A stretch of DNA of 64,000 nt from NCBI RefSeq assembly GCF_900107975.1, contig NZ_FNVF01000001.1, positions 873,237 through 937,236 of the forward strand, given 5' to 3'. Below the pieces are notes generated by a model. The model saw only the letters and a program-made list of their open reading frames with translations, ran no database searches and was not told where the DNA came from. Below are positions 1-7,753 of the stretch, piece after piece. This DNA comes from Paenibacillus sp. UNC499MF (lineage in GTDB: Bacteria; Bacillota; Bacilli; Paenibacillales; NBRC-103111). The position numbers and the translations under genes are program-made. Each line of letters begins with the position of its first letter. Within the stretch, counting starts at the first letter, position 1.

Positions 1-105
1 GCGTCAGCACGCCTAGCGTCAGCACGCCTAGCGTCAGCACGCCTAGCGTCAGCACGCCTAGCGTCAGCACGCCTAGCGTCAGCACGCCTAGCGTCTGAGC
101 GCCCG
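1..105. repeat. 15-bp tandem repeat at window edge
   Basis: Six identical copies of a 15-base unit (gcgtcagcacgccta) run head to tail from base 1 to 90, followed by one degenerate copy to about 105. The array is cut by the window edge, so the total copy number is unknown. It ends just past the stop codon of the WYL regulator. There are no spacers, so it is not a CRISPR array. Confidence 0.97.
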
Positions 106-109
106 GCGA

Positions 110-1051
110 TCAGCTGTATTTACCGAGCAGCCGGGAAAGCAGGGCTTTCATTTCCGCCAGAAGCTCGGGTGAACGCTCAACGGCTGCTTCGCTGCCCAAG
201 CCGATAAAAAACTTCGCGAAGTAGGGTACATCCTCCTTCGAAACGGTTCCGTGAAGCCAGCCGGAGCCGTCTTCGCGGACCGTAAGCCTGGGCTCCGGCC
301 ATGGCTCCGCTTCGCACGCCTCGACCCCTTCACGGGTCAGCTCCGCGAATACCGGCACCTCGTCCCGCCTTTTATGTTCCGCAGACACCTTATTTTCGAG
401 ATGAACATGGCGGAGATCCAGCGGTTCAGCCGCCGAAGGCACGGCCGAATGGATGCGGTCGCACCGGAATACGCGCATCCCTTCCGACAGGCGGCAATAG
501 GCGGAGCAGTACCACAGCCCGTTTCTTGTGTAAATGCCGATCGGCTGAATTTCACGGTCGGAGTTTTTTTCCCGGGCTTCGTACCGGATGAGCAGAACGT
601 TCTGCCGTACGGCCGCGTCGAGCAGAACAGACAAGAAAGGAGCCGGAGCGTTTCGCACCGGTGTAATGAAATCTACCCGATTTTTCATTTGATCGATACG
701 TTCGCGGACATCTTCGGGCAAAAATGCGTAAAACTTTTTCAAGGCGGCGGAAGACTTTGCTTCAAACGGGAGGGAGGAATAGTGCCGGAGAGCGTGAACG
801 GCGAAAAAGATAGAAACGGCTTCTTCCTCGGTAAAGGCGATAGGAGGCAGCAGTCTTTCCCTCAGCACTTGATACCCGCCGTGCGGACCGACCTCCGAAT
901 AAAGGGGAACCCCCAATTCGCCCAGTTCCTGCAAATCCCTTAAAATCGTTCTCTGCGAGACGCCGAATTCGCGCGCGAGCTCTCCTACCGTAAACTTGCG
1001 CTTCCGGTTTACGGTCAACATCAGTTCCATGAGGCGTTTTGATTTGGACAT
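110..1051 (-). CDS. HTH/WYL-domain transcriptional regulator (YafY type)
   Basis: A DNA-binding regulator of 313 residues. An N-terminal DeoR-like helix-turn-helix (around residues 8-55, including FGVSQRTILRDLQELGELG) is followed by a long WYL effector domain (roughly 140-300). The start at 1051 is chosen because a GGAGG lies 9 bases upstream; the open frame continues further but without support. It is divergent from the alpha/beta hydrolase gene, with a perfect palindrome between them. This suggests that it controls itself and the hydrolase. Members of this family often respond to small ligands, but nothing here shows which one. Confidence 0.9.
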   Translation of the reverse strand: MSKSKRLMELMLTVNRKRKFTVGELAREFGVSQRTILRDLQELGELGVPLYSEVGPHGGYQVLRERLLPPIAFTEEEAVSIFFAVHALRHYSSLPFEAKSSAALKKFYAFLPEDVRERIDQMKNRVDFITPVRNAPAPFLSVLLDAAVRQNVLLIRYEAREKNSDREIQPIGIYTRNGLWYCSAYCRLSEGMRVFRCDRIHSAVPSAAEPLDLRHVHLENKVSAEHKRRDEVPVFAELTREGVEACEAEPWPEPRLTVREDGSGWLHGTVSKEDVPYFAKFFIGLGSEAAVERSPELLAEMKALLSRLLGKYS

Positions 1052-1080
1052 CGGGCAGCCTCCATCGACTTTTTTAATTA

Positions 1081-1095
1081 TGACAATAGTTGTCA
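1081..1095. promoter_or_regulatory. Palindromic operator candidate
   Basis: TGACAA-TAG-TTGTCA is a perfect inverted repeat (6-base arms, 3-base centre) in the divergent intergenic region between the WYL regulator and the hydrolase. TTGTCA arms resemble -35 boxes in both directions, so a bound protein would plausibly block transcription both ways. The WYL regulator next door is the obvious candidate to bind it, by inference only. Confidence 0.6.
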
Positions 1096-1314
1096 CTATT
1101 ATGCGATATACTGAGTACAAAGTCCAGAGAAACGCTTTAAGGGGCATACAGAAGCGCCCGTACAGGCCGGGAAAAAAGAGGTAGCGGCCATGCAAAGTTT
1201 TCCGCAATGGACAGTAACGCGATAATCGCATGGTTTCAGCCCGCATATTTACGCTTACCAAACGGTCATCGAAGAAAATCAATAAAATTTGAACGAGAAA
1301 GAGGAGATTACAAG

Positions 1315-2172
1315 ATGGAACATGCCAAAGAACAATTATCCGCAGAACGCCGCTATTTCAGATCGGGAGCCAATGAGCTTTCTTACGTGGATTACGGTGG
1401 GGACGATAAACCGGTCCTGCTGCTGCTGCACGGACATATGAACGATGCCGGGACATTTGCGGACCTGGCCTCCCGCCTTAAAAAAGAGTGGAGAGTGATC
1501 GGTCTCGATCAGCGGGGGCACGGCTGGAGCGGACATCCGGCCGATACGGATTATTCCCGGGAAAGCTACGTTACCGATATTCTGAATCTGGTCCGTCAGG
1601 AGCTTGGCGGCCAGCCCGTTGTTATGCTGGGCCACTCGCTGGGCGGCATCAACGCTTATCAGTTCGCTGCGCGATACCCCGAGTATGTCCGGGCCGTAAT
1701 TGTCGAAGACGTAGGGGCGGAAATTCACGCCGACCTTTCTTTTGCGGACAAGCTTCCCGAACGTTCCGCGACCCTGGGGGATTTGAGAGATTCGCTGGCA
1801 CGGCAGGGACTTAGAGCCATCGATTATTTTTCGGAAAGCGTGTTTGAGGATGAGAGAGGCTGGGGATTCCGGACCGATTTGAAAGGAATGAAGGCTTCCC
1901 AGGAAAACAGCAACGGACAGTGGTGGGAAGACTGGCTGGCTTCGACATGCCCGATTCTGCTCATTCACGGTAAAAAAAGCTTTGTCATGAACGCCGAACA
2001 CGCGGAGCTGATGAAATCCCGGAGGCCGAATACTTCGCTTGAGATTTTTGAACATTGCGGCCATGGAGTTCATTCCGACGATCCCGACGGGTATTATGCC
2101 GTTGTGAAACAATTTCTCGACGGTCTGGGCGAAAGCGGGAACGTGAACAAGAATGGGTTAGTGAAAGACTAG
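1315..2172 (+). CDS. Alpha/beta hydrolase
   Basis: A 285-residue alpha/beta-hydrolase-fold enzyme of the haloperoxidase/esterase type. The nucleophile elbow GHSLGG (Ser near residue 103) is present, as are the oxyanion-side HGH motif near residue 38 and a C-terminal HCGHGVHSDDP segment that supplies the catalytic His. No signal peptide is visible, so it is probably cytosolic. The ATG at 1315 has GAGGAG 8 bases upstream and is preferred to the upstream in-frame ATG at 1207. It is divergent from the WYL regulator, which may control it. The substrate cannot be told from sequence. Confidence 0.9.
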   Translation: MEHAKEQLSAERRYFRSGANELSYVDYGGDDKPVLLLLHGHMNDAGTFADLASRLKKEWRVIGLDQRGHGWSGHPADTDYSRESYVTDILNLVRQELGGQPVVMLGHSLGGINAYQFAARYPEYVRAVIVEDVGAEIHADLSFADKLPERSATLGDLRDSLARQGLRAIDYFSESVFEDERGWGFRTDLKGMKASQENSNGQWWEDWLASTCPILLIHGKKSFVMNAEHAELMKSRRPNTSLEIFEHCGHGVHSDDPDGYYAVVKQFLDGLGESGNVNKNGLVKD

Positions 2173-2364
2173 ACGTGGAAAAGCAAGGCATATCGCCTCC
2201 AGATGAAGTGACCGAAAGGCTGGCATGCGGCGAAAGCACAAAAACAAGATAAGGCAAGACAGAAGCAAGAAAATTTCCCGGCATCATAGGCCAGTGGGCA
2301 CCGCAGTAAGTAAGTGAATTATGCAGAACCTAAGTGAACTTTCTTATAAAAGGAAAAAACATAA

Positions 2365-2403
2365 GAAAAGGAAGAAGGGCGAGATATGCCTTTCTTCCTT
2401 TTT
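2365..2403. terminator. Bidirectional terminator between convergent genes
   Basis: An A-rich arm (aaaaggaagaa) pairs with ttcttcctttt across a short loop, with T runs on both strands. It sits between the hydrolase and the convergent SUKH gene and overlaps the end of the latter. Confidence 0.7.
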
Positions 2404-2927
2404 CATGCTTTAAAACCCGGCCAAAGCCAGTACTCCGACCCCTGAGAGACCACAAACAAGTCCAGCCATGTTTCGAAAGAAGCCTTCAGGTTAAGTGGCG
2501 TATCATCATTGCAATCCTGCCAGTACAAATACGCCGGCTTTCCTTGCCGTACATCCTCCGACCGGATAAAAAGAACGGCGGCGTTTAGAAACGCAACGGG
2601 GTAGCTTCCTTTTGCAAACAGATAGCCGTACTCTTTTCTCACGGCAGCTATATGGTCAAGACTTAGCAAATCTAACCCGCCGCTTTGAGAATCCGCATTC
2701 CGAAATAACCCGGCTCCGTTATGAAGCTCCAAGAAAAGTCTATAATCGTCCGGCAAGGCCCAGTGATTTTTTGTAAAAAATTTAGTGACCGCATCCGGGG
2801 GGTTCGGAGGCTCGAAAGAACATACCGTCTCCGTAATACAGCCGTCTCTGTTTTGCTGTGTAAAAACGGAGCTTTGCCGGCATCTGGCTTTTAAGCTCCC
2901 GAGAGTTTTTTCGAGCAGAGTTTGCAT
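2403..2927 (-). CDS. SMI1/KNR4 (SUKH) family protein, probable immunity protein
   Basis: A 174-residue protein of the SUKH superfamily. The family core is visible as LPDDYRLFLELHNGAGLF (residues 58-75), with later strands YPVAFLNAAVLFIRSED and AYLYWQDCNDD and the C-terminal helix SFETWLDLFV. The start at 2927 has GAGGAG 7 bases upstream. It lies directly downstream of, and on the same strand as, a secreted HNH nuclease gene, 66 bases away. SUKH proteins are known immunity partners of nuclease toxins, so it most likely neutralises that nuclease. The pairing is inferred from order and family. Confidence 0.88.
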   Translation of the reverse strand: MQTLLEKTLGSLKARCRQSSVFTQQNRDGCITETVCSFEPPNPPDAVTKFFTKNHWALPDDYRLFLELHNGAGLFRNADSQSGGLDLLSLDHIAAVRKEYGYLFAKGSYPVAFLNAAVLFIRSEDVRQGKPAYLYWQDCNDDTPLNLKASFETWLDLFVVSQGSEYWLWPGFKA

Positions 2928-2960
2928 TCGGATTCTCCTCTATCTGTAGTTGAGTGAAAT

Positions 2961-2988
2961 ACAAGGAGGAAGATGTCTTCCTCCTTGT
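2961..2988 (-). promoter_or_regulatory. Perfect hairpin between toxin and immunity genes
   Basis: Thirteen-base arms (acaaggaggaaga / tcttcctccttgt) are perfect complements around a 2-base centre, just after the nuclease stop codon and 34 bases before the SUKH start. No T-tract follows on the minus strand, so it is not a standard terminator. It could stabilise or process the transcript, or adjust the toxin:immunity ratio. Confidence 0.8.
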
Positions 2989-2993
2989 GCAAG

Positions 2994-4013
2994 TTAGTAT
3001 GAGGCCCACCAGCTTGTTAATTGTGAATGTTTCAGAATACTGCTAGACGAATTGTTATAATTCATAAGTGGAATTAAATTATACACATCATTGCTTCCTC
3101 CATATTTTAAAGGCTTCATGTGGTGGATCTCAACCTGATTCCATGAAAACTTGTACGGATTTCCCCAACTTTGTACGTAATGACTTTCGAATTTTGATCG
3201 ATAGTCACTTGATCTGTCTATGGGATTAATGGGAAGATCTGTCGGAGGGACATATAATTTTATTCCAGACTGTGGATCAGAATAGTTAAGTGGATAACTG
3301 GCCCCTTTTCTGTTTAAAAGAAAGGCGCCCCCTGATTCCGAGCCTGCCGGCCAATTTGGGTCTTTTTCAGCATAAATTATATTGTCATATTTCCAAAAAT
3401 GCGTATTATAGATTTTTTCAATATCAACAACATCTTCTAATACTTTGGCATCTTCAGATTGTTGGGAATATACTCCATAATAACCAGATTGATTTGTTGA
3501 TACAAGCATTTTCAACCTAACTTCATATTCTTTAGGACAGCCAACGCCCCAACACTTAGTTACTGTGCCAGTATTAACGATTTCGGCACTTGTAGTGTCT
3601 GGATTACCTACCACAAAATAAAATTTTACTGAAAAGAAAGCAAGGCTTGATTTCTGGGGAGATATTAGTGATGTAGTTTTTCCGGCCTCGATAATACTTT
3701 GAACATCCGAGATTTGCTTTTTAGTTTTGGTGTCAAAGGCTACTAAGTAGGTACCTTGCTTCAATACTTCTAAGTTGCCTTTATATTTTTTTATGGCTTC
3801 AGGCTCATAGTTGGTAAGTAACTCGTTAGTATAATCTTTATCAAGATAACCAAGCTGGTGAAGAGCTTTTAATTGTTCTTTTGCTTTCTTGTCCTCTTTT
3901 TCTAAAATTTGATTGTCATTTGTTGTGTAGGGAGGTGCTTGCTCAGCATACATCGGTGATGACAGACTAATAACCAAGGTAATGATCAATACAAAGGCAA
4001 ATAAATTTTTCAA
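2994..4013 (-). CDS. Secreted protein with C-terminal HNH nuclease domain (candidate toxin)
   Basis: A 339-residue protein starting at TTG (4013) behind an excellent AAGGAGG site. Residues 1-23 form a Sec signal peptide (charged start, FVLIITLVISLSS core, AEQ cleavage region). The middle 200 residues match nothing I recognise. The last 50 residues carry an HNH/GHH-type nuclease signature: VEIHHMKPLKYGGSNDVYNL with His297/298, Asn312 and His329. No LXG, RHS or other toxin-delivery domain is visible, so export would be by Sec. The gene is clearly more AT-rich than its surroundings, which suggests transfer. A SUKH gene follows. An antibacterial nuclease is the best guess, but a secreted nutritional nuclease is possible. 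Confidence 0.8.
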   Translation of the reverse strand: MKNLFAFVLIITLVISLSSPMYAEQAPPYTTNDNQILEKEDKKAKEQLKALHQLGYLDKDYTNELLTNYEPEAIKKYKGNLEVLKQGTYLVAFDTKTKKQISDVQSIIEAGKTTSLISPQKSSLAFFSVKFYFVVGNPDTTSAEIVNTGTVTKCWGVGCPKEYEVRLKMLVSTNQSGYYGVYSQQSEDAKVLEDVVDIEKIYNTHFWKYDNIIYAEKDPNWPAGSESGGAFLLNRKGASYPLNYSDPQSGIKLYVPPTDLPINPIDRSSDYRSKFESHYVQSWGNPYKFSWNQVEIHHMKPLKYGGSNDVYNLIPLMNYNNSSSSILKHSQLTSWWASY

Positions 4014-4147
4014 GCTAATACCTCCTTAAATTTTTCTGTCAAAAATAAAAGAAAGATTATAAATCACCTCCACCAATATTTGTAATTTAATATAAAATAT
4101 GTAAATTAAAATATCAATACCTAAACTGAAATGTTCAAAGATAAATA

Positions 4148-4174
4148 AAAAAAAGCCATCCCCGAAGATGGCTT
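4148..4174 (-). terminator. Terminator after manC
   Basis: On the minus strand AGCCATC-TTCGGG-GATGGCT is followed by eight T residues. The stem begins right at the manC stop codon. Confidence 0.88.
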
Positions 4175-5577
4175 CATTCATTTCCCGAACCGGTCTCCCT
4201 GACATTCTTGCACAGCAGCAGCGCTTCTTCCCAAGATAAGGAAGGGGCGGCCTGCGCAGGTTTTTGTTCGTCCGGACCGAACTCGATCTCGATCAGCTCA
4301 AGGGGGCCTGAGGAATCCGCCAGCAGGGCATGCCCTGTTCCGGCTTCCAGATGAAAGACGTCCCCGGCTTTGACGCCGGTTAAATGCCCGTCCATTATCA
4401 TCCGGCCGGAACCGGACAGCAGTGTCCAGCTTTTTTTCGCGTTGTCATGGGTCCGGTAAGGGAAAGATTTGCCGGGCAGCAGGGTGATCCGGCGAATTAC
4501 CGCTTCCGCGTCTGCGCCGTCCTCCGTACGGCCGAGCGTAGTGACGGTGCCCCACCTGTACTCCTCGTACATGGGGGTGCGGTCTTTGCCCGGATTGATT
4601 TGCTTGATCCGGCTGCTGCCGGCTTTGCTGGCAACGAGAATTCCGTCTGCGCTTGCCGCCACGATAATCCCCGATACATCGATGACATGGACGGGGGAGG
4701 CAAGCTCGTTGACGATGTGCGTGTCCGCCGAATCGTCCGATACTTCCCCGGGGCCGACGGCCCGGCTTTCCAGATGCGGAGCAAGCGCCTCCCAGTTCCC
4801 CAGGTCATCCCACCTGCCTTCGTACGGAAGGACGACGATGGGCTCCGTCTTCTCGACGACTTCCTCGTCAAAGCTCAGTTCCGGCAGCCCGCCGTACAAG
4901 CTGAGCAGATCCTCGCAGCTGCTTGGCAAACCATGCGATGCCAACACTTTCAGCATAAAAGAATTCGCGAAAGCGAACACGCCGCTGTTCCACAGAGCTC
5001 CCCGCGACAAGAGCGCCGCAGCGCCCTGTTCGTCCGGCTTTTCCGCGAATTTCGCCACGGGCAGATAGGGCGCTTTCTCCCCGTCCGGTGCGGCTGCCGG
5101 TACGATATACCCGTACTGGGTGGACGGGAAGGACGGTTTGGTGCCGATCAGAGCCATGCGGGCACCGGACTTCGCGAGCACAGAAGGAAGAGAGGCGACC
5201 TGCTCGAAGAAAGCGGCGTCCACGAAAGGATCGGCCGGCATAAAGCAGATAATTTCATCGGGGCTTGCGCCTTGAGCGTGAAGATACAGGCTGGCGAGGC
5301 CGATGGCCGTGAAGGTACCCCTCTTGTACGGCTCAGCCAGAACGGGGATGTTTTCGCCGATCTGGCTCTTGACGATTTCAAGCTGGCTGAAGTGGGTAAC
5401 GATAGATGTCGAACTGAGCAGACCCGCCTCGTCCAGCTGTCTGCATACCCGCTGCAGCATGGATTCCCTGCCGCCGTCCGGCGCCGGTAACAGCTTTAGA
5501 AACGTTTTGGACCGGATTTCGTTGGACAGCGGCCAAAGCCTTTTGCCGGATCCCCCCGACAGCAAAATGATTTTCAC
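4174..5577 (-). CDS. manC: Mannose-1-phosphate guanylyltransferase (type II, cupin-fused)
   Basis: Makes GDP-mannose from mannose-1-phosphate and GTP, in the cytosol, for polysaccharide or glycoprotein synthesis. The nucleotidyltransferase signature GGSGKRLWPLS occupies residues 8-18, and KFAEKPDE in the middle matches the substrate-binding region. The C-terminal third is a cupin of the kind found in ManC/AlgA enzymes (GSGRMIMDGHLTGVKAGDVF). The length of 467 is normal for that class. It starts at GTG (5577) with AAGGAGGAAG 6 bases upstream. It lies downstream of a DUF6492 gene on the same strand, so the two are probably cotranscribed and serve surface glycan synthesis. Whether the cupin half has isomerase activity is unknown. 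Confidence 0.92.
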   Translation of the reverse strand: MKIILLSGGSGKRLWPLSNEIRSKTFLKLLPAPDGGRESMLQRVCRQLDEAGLLSSTSIVTHFSQLEIVKSQIGENIPVLAEPYKRGTFTAIGLASLYLHAQGASPDEIICFMPADPFVDAAFFEQVASLPSVLAKSGARMALIGTKPSFPSTQYGYIVPAAAPDGEKAPYLPVAKFAEKPDEQGAAALLSRGALWNSGVFAFANSFMLKVLASHGLPSSCEDLLSLYGGLPELSFDEEVVEKTEPIVVLPYEGRWDDLGNWEALAPHLESRAVGPGEVSDDSADTHIVNELASPVHVIDVSGIIVAASADGILVASKAGSSRIKQINPGKDRTPMYEEYRWGTVTTLGRTEDGADAEAVIRRITLLPGKSFPYRTHDNAKKSWTLLSGSGRMIMDGHLTGVKAGDVFHLEAGTGHALLADSSGPLELIEIEFGPDEQKPAQAAPSLSWEEALLLCKNVRETGSGNE

Positions 5578-5633
5578 GGCTCTTCCTCCTTGTCTGAAAA
5601 ATTCCGGTCAGAAAAATAACCGGGCGCCGGGCG

Positions 5634-6446
5634 TTACTTGGCCTTCTTGGCTTTGAAATAGTAGCCTCCGCGTTTATGAAACGAGAGTGAGCGGAATTTG
5701 CCGGCCCATTTCTCCCTTTCGCTGTGCGGGACGAACCGGATGCTTTTTTTGAACTCCTTGTTGCGGGCGGGTTTTAACAGGGAAGTACCCGGATACCGGG
5801 CACGAACGAAGTTGCCGTACGTTTCGAATTCGGAAAAACCGAACTGCTTGGCGGTGTTCAGGTTTTTGAGAATGGCTCTGTACCACGGCATTTTGTGACG
5901 GGCCGAGATCGCTTTTTTCAGACGGGAAAGCTTGATTTTGTCGTAGAGCATATAGTGATTGACATAGGAAGGGCGGGAGGTGGCTTTCTGCCCCAGAAGC
6001 TTGGCATGAATGCGGAAATATTCGGCGTGGCTCCAATTCCGGGTAAAAAACACCTGTTTGCCGTTTTCCAGAAACCGGTGAGGGCGTATAAGCACGGTAT
6101 CCGCATCGGTGACGAGGAAATAGCGGTTGCCGCAAATTTTATCGCCGTTCAGCTTAAGCAGCTGCTGATACAGCCAGCCGGAACGGTCCCACCGTTTGGA
6201 ACGGTAGCGGATGTCTTTTTTCGTCAAAGGAAGAACGGAATTTTCATGAACAAACTTGCATTTCTTAACCTTACAAAGTTTTTTGATCCGGGGACTGTCG
6301 GGCGAAACGATATAAATGCTGCCGATCGGATGCTTGACATGCCGGCGGAGGCCGTCGATTACGAAGGGGAGAGTTTCCAAATCTTTGTCGATAGCCGGGA
6401 TCAGCACATCGATGGGTGTTCTGCCGCTTCCGGAAGCTTCGCTCAT
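5634..6446 (-). CDS. DUF6492 family protein, glycosyltransferase-like
   Basis: A 270-residue protein with the look of a GT-A-fold glycosyltransferase: an N-terminal DVLIPAIDKDLETL strand, a FLVTDADTVL segment with a DxD-like acidic motif, and a basic C-terminus rich in Lys and Tyr. The start at 6446 (MSEAS) follows a GGAG about 11 bases upstream; an alternative TTG lies 24 bases earlier. It is 56 bases upstream of manC, which points to a role in cell-surface carbohydrate synthesis using GDP-mannose or a derivative. The glycosyltransferase role is inferred. Confidence 0.75.
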   Translation of the reverse strand: MSEASGSGRTPIDVLIPAIDKDLETLPFVIDGLRRHVKHPIGSIYIVSPDSPRIKKLCKVKKCKFVHENSVLPLTKKDIRYRSKRWDRSGWLYQQLLKLNGDKICGNRYFLVTDADTVLIRPHRFLENGKQVFFTRNWSHAEYFRIHAKLLGQKATSRPSYVNHYMLYDKIKLSRLKKAISARHKMPWYRAILKNLNTAKQFGFSEFETYGNFVRARYPGTSLLKPARNKEFKKSIRFVPHSEREKWAGKFRSLSFHKRGGYYFKAKKAK

Positions 6447-6754
6447 TCTTGCTTCATCTCCATTTATCAAAATCTATCGATAGTCATGCAGTAAGATATG
6501 CGAGGGCGGTCCAACCCGTTTGTGTCACCGTCTACTTCTTTCTTTCATAGACAAAAGAGGGCGGAGGCGGGATAAGAGAATCCTTATCGACATTAACTAA
6601 AGCAGGAAAATGCGGCGAAATGTCGAATGTGATACTAAAGACCTAGGTCAATTCGACTCGCTGCCTGCATCGGGTCCTTTTATGTTTTCGCCCGGGGGCG
6701 GGAGCGGTCGGGGTGCGGGAAGCTTGCAAATAAACGGAAAGTGACGGAAACACC
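6447..6754. other. Divergent intergenic region before the KASIII operon
   Basis: About 308 bases between the DUF6492 gene and the nine-gene operon. It must hold the promoters for both directions, but I see no convincing sigma-A pair and no strong palindrome. The ribosome binding site before the first operon gene is also weak. Confidence 0.5.
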
Positions 6755-7753
6755 ATGAAAACTAGACAAGTAAAAATCTTGGGAACAGGAGCCTATCTGC
6801 CGGAAAAGCGGGTAACCGCGGAAGATTTGGATGCAAAACTCGGCAAACCCGAGGGCTGGGTATATAAAAAATCGGGCGTTAAGGTCAGGCATTACGCCGA
6901 AAACGAAAGTGTGTCGCAGATGGGAGCGAAGGCCGCCTTCGCGGCACTGGCGGACGCCGGTCTTGAAGCGGGCCGGCTCGACTGTATTATTTGCACGAAT
7001 GCGGTGCCGGAACAGCCCATTCCATGTACGGCGGCGCTTATTCAAAGCGAGATGGGACTGGGCGATTCGGGCATTCCGTGTCTCGACGTCAACTCCACCT
7101 GCCTGTCGTTTCTTGCCGGTCTGGATCTGATTTCCTACCTGATCGACGCGGGGCGGTATGAGCGCGTTCTGCTGGTGGCCCCGGAAATCGCCTCGGTCGG
7201 CCTGAATTACAGCCAGTCCGAAAGCGCGATTCTGTTCGGGGACGGAGCGGCCGCCGTAGTAGTCGGGCGAACCCCTGCGGGCGAAAGCTCGGGTATCCTG
7301 GCTTCCCGGATAGAAACCTACGGCTCCGGTGCGGCGCTCTCCGAGGTGAGAGGGGGCGGCTCCAAGCTGCCGTCGATCGCTTACAAACCGGAGCGAATAG
7401 ATGATTTCCTGTTTGATATGCAGGGGGAAGCCCTGTTTAAGAAAACGTCGAAGCTGCTTCCCCATTTTCTGAAAAAGCTGTTCGGAGAAGGCGGTGTCAC
7501 GATGGAAGACGTCGGCCTCGTCATTCCCCATCAGGGAAGCGCCATGGCGATGAGGCTTTTGCAGCGAAAGCTGCAAATCCCGGACGGCAAGCTGATGAAC
7601 ATCATCGAACATCACGGCAATATGATTGCCGCCTCGCTGCCGATGGGCCTGCATGAAGCGGTCCGGCTGGGCAGGCTGAAGCGCGGGGATTTGACGGCCG
7701 TTATCGGCATCTCGGCCGGACTGTCCCTGGGCGGGCTTCTCCTTGAGTATTAG
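6755..7753 (+). CDS. 3-oxoacyl-ACP synthase III (FabH-like)
   Basis: A 332-residue thiolase-fold condensing enzyme. The catalytic triad of the KASIII family is intact: Cys116 in VNSTCLSF, His259 in IPHQGS and Asn289 in HHGNMIAASLP. GDGAAAVVVG near residue 163 is the conserved glycine-rich loop. It should carry out a decarboxylative Claisen condensation between an acyl thioester and a malonyl-type unit, or a non-decarboxylative variant as in OleA. It opens a nine-gene operon that does not resemble a fatty-acid synthesis locus, so it is more likely a specialised paralogue than housekeeping fabH. The next gene overlaps it by 11 bases. Confidence 0.9.
   Translation: MKTRQVKILGTGAYLPEKRVTAEDLDAKLGKPEGWVYKKSGVKVRHYAENESVSQMGAKAAFAALADAGLEAGRLDCIICTNAVPEQPIPCTAALIQSEMGLGDSGIPCLDVNSTCLSFLAGLDLISYLIDAGRYERVLLVAPEIASVGLNYSQSESAILFGDGAAAVVVGRTPAGESSGILASRIETYGSGAALSEVRGGGSKLPSIAYKPERIDDFLFDMQGEALFKKTSKLLPHFLKKLFGEGGVTMEDVGLVIPHQGSAMAMRLLQRKLQIPDGKLMNIIEHHGNMIAASLPMGLHEAVRLGRLKRGDLTAVIGISAGLSLGGLLLEY

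Noticed and set aside
1-105. CRISPR array
   Set aside because: Units abut without spacers, as also at 62269-62412.
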